From Betaproteobacteria bacterium (GTDB lineage: Bacteria > Pseudomonadota > Gammaproteobacteria > Burkholderiales > SG8-39), in NCBI GenBank assembly GCA_005884335.1, contig VBCJ01000103.1, forward strand, positions 1-13,459: 13,459 nt of DNA. The letters run 5' to 3'. The stretch's first letter is position 1. Every line of letters starts with the position of its first letter. The position numbers and the translations under genes were made by a program. Below the pieces are notes generated by a model that saw only the letters and a program-made list of their open reading frames with translations, searched no databases and had not been told where the DNA came from. Below, one piece after another: positions 12,291 through 13,459 of this stretch.

Positions 12291-13459
12291 TCATAGGTCG
12301 AGAAGCAGCCGGGCCGGATCCTCCAGCGCTTCCTTGATCGCCACCAGCGACAGCACCGCCTCGCGGCCGTCGACGATGCGGTGGTCGTAGGAGAGCGCGA
12401 GGTAGTTGACCGGCCGGATCACGACCTGGCCGTTCTCGGCGACCGGCCGCTCGCGCGTGGCGTGCACGCCCAGGATCGCCGATTGCGGCGGGTTGATGAT
12501 CGGCGTGGAAAGCATCGAGCCGAACACCCCGCCGTTCGAGATCGAGAAGGTTCCTCCGCTCAGCTCCTCGATCGTGAGCTTGCCGTCCTGCGCGCGCTTG
12601 CCGAAGTCGGCGATCTTCTTCTCGACTTCCGCGAAGCTCATCTGGTCCGCGTCGCGCAGGATCGGGACGACGAGGCCGCGCGAGCTGCCCACGGCGATGC
12701 CGACGTCGAAGTAGCCGTGGTAGACGATGTCGTTGCCGTCGATCGAGGCGTTGACGATCGGGTATTTCTTGAGCGCGTGCACCGCCGCCTTGACGAAGAA
12801 GGACATGAAGCCCAGGCGCACACCGTGCTCCTTCTCGAAGCGCTCCTGGTATTTTTTTCGCAGCTCCATCACCGGCTGCATGTTGACTTCGTTGAACGTG
12901 GTGAGGATGGCGGCGGTCGATTGCGACTGCACCAGGCGCTCGGCGATGCGCGCCCGCAAGCGGCTCATCGGCACGCGCTGCTCGGGGCGGTTCCCCAGAA
13001 TCTGCTCGACGCCCACCGGAGCGGGCGGCTGGGGCAAGGAGGGCTTCGCCGCTGTGGGCGCCTCCGGCGCAGGAGGGCTCTTCGCCCCGAGCACATCGTC
13101 TTTCGTGACGCGGCCGCCGCGGCCGCTTCCCGCAATCGAACCCGTGTCAATGCCCTTTTCTTCGGCGAGCTTTCGCGCCGACGGCATGGCGGGTAGCGCG
13201 GCGGGCGCCGGCTTTGCCGCCGGGGCGGGGGCCGGCGCCGCTTTCGCCTGCGTCGCAGCCGGAGCGGCTGCGCCTGCCGCGCCCGCCTTCCCTTCGGTAT
13301 CAATAGTGGCGATGACTTCGCCGGCTTTGACCGTGCCGCCGTCGCCCTTGATGATTTTCGAGAGCACGCCGTCCGCGGGAGCGGGAAGCTCGAGCACTAC
13401 CTTGTCGGTCTCGATGTCGATCAGGTTCTCGTCGCGCCTGACCGCCTCGCCGACCTTCT
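12291..13459 (-). CDS. odhB: Dihydrolipoyllysine-residue succinyltransferase (2-oxoglutarate dehydrogenase E2), N-terminus beyond the window edge
   Basis: The reading frame is open to the right edge, so the first 25 or so residues are missing. In order it shows the lipoyl domain with the lipoyl lysine in IETDKVVLELPAP, an Ala/Pro-rich linker (APAPAPAAKPAPAALPA), and the peripheral subunit-binding domain (PSARKLAEEKGIDTGSIAGS, GRVTKDDVL). A second linker leads into the catalytic domain with TTFNEVNM, NASIDGNDIVYHGYFDVGIAV, NPPQSAILG and the catalytic His in LSYDHRIVDGREAV. VNASIDGNDIVYH and the closing DHRIVDGREAV pattern favour the succinyl- over the acetyltransferase. It transfers succinyl groups to CoA in the TCA cycle, as the core of a complex with OdhA (E1) and Lpd (E3). 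odhA is expected just outside the window. Confidence 0.94.
   Translation of the reverse strand, partial: KVGEAVRRDENLIDIETDKVVLELPAPADGVLSKIIKGDGGTVKAGEVIATIDTEGKAGAAGAAAPAATQAKAAPAPAPAAKPAPAALPAMPSARKLAEEKGIDTGSIAGSGRGGRVTKDDVLGAKSPPAPEAPTAAKPSLPQPPAPVGVEQILGNRPEQRVPMSRLRARIAERLVQSQSTAAILTTFNEVNMQPVMELRKKYQERFEKEHGVRLGFMSFFVKAAVHALKKYPIVNASIDGNDIVYHGYFDVGIAVGSSRGLVVPILRDADQMSFAEVEKKIADFGKRAQDGKLTIEELSGGTFSISNGGVFGSMLSTPIINPPQSAILGVHATRERPVAENGQVVIRPVNYLALSYDHRIVDGREAVLSLVAIKEALEDPARLLLDL

Noticed and set aside
1..13459. tRNA, rRNA, CRISPR arrays, insertion sequences or phage genes
   Set aside because: I looked on both strands and saw no tRNA-like cloverleaf, no regularly spaced repeats, no transposase or integrase motifs and no direct repeats flanking the toxin-antitoxin pair.

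Overview
This is a high-GC proteobacterial window. The gene order odhB - lpdA - zapE on the minus strand is the arrangement typical of Betaproteobacteria (Burkholderiales and relatives). Together with the soil-type accessory genes on the left, it suggests an uncultured or soil betaproteobacterium; this is inferred from gene order and protein character, not from a database match.

Left part (1-4300, mostly plus strand). The left edge cuts a minus-strand phytanoyl-CoA dioxygenase-type gene. About 500 bp without a recognisable gene follow. Then comes a decayed patch: a cytochrome P460-type gene broken by two frameshifts, with a cupin remnant coupled to it. An intact DUF1801 gene comes next. A TATAAT promoter precedes an exported alpha/beta hydrolase and an amidohydrolase-2 (ACMSD-like) gene, and the unit ends at a strong rho-independent terminator at 4265-4291.

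Right part (4300-13459, all minus strand, read right to left). The order is odhB (cut by the right edge), a BrnT-type toxin and small antitoxin, lpdA, zapE, acuI (frameshifted), a response regulator with a degenerate GGDEF domain, prpE, a cytosolic HbpS/GlcG-type protein and an exported HbpS/GlcG-type protein. Spacing is very tight: lpdA/zapE overlap by 1 nt, acuI/regulator are 1 nt apart, regulator/prpE 19 nt and prpE/hbpS 3 nt. From acuI leftward this looks like a propionyl-CoA/acrylyl-CoA unit, because PrpE can activate propionate or acrylate and AcuI reduces acrylyl-CoA to propionyl-CoA. odhB and lpdA supply E2 and E3 of 2-oxoglutarate dehydrogenase.

The most unusual content is structural damage. 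The hydrolase contains a perfect 47-bp inverted repeat (2881-2927 / 2963-3009) that replaces, in frame, the segment that should carry the catalytic acid. lpdA lacks roughly 65-70 internal residues in frame. acuI and the P460 gene carry apparent one-base deletions. I found no clearly new defence or mobile system. The palindrome, the lpdA deletion, a possible leaderless acuI transcript and the toxin-antitoxin pair inside the odhB-lpdA cluster are the points worth checking.
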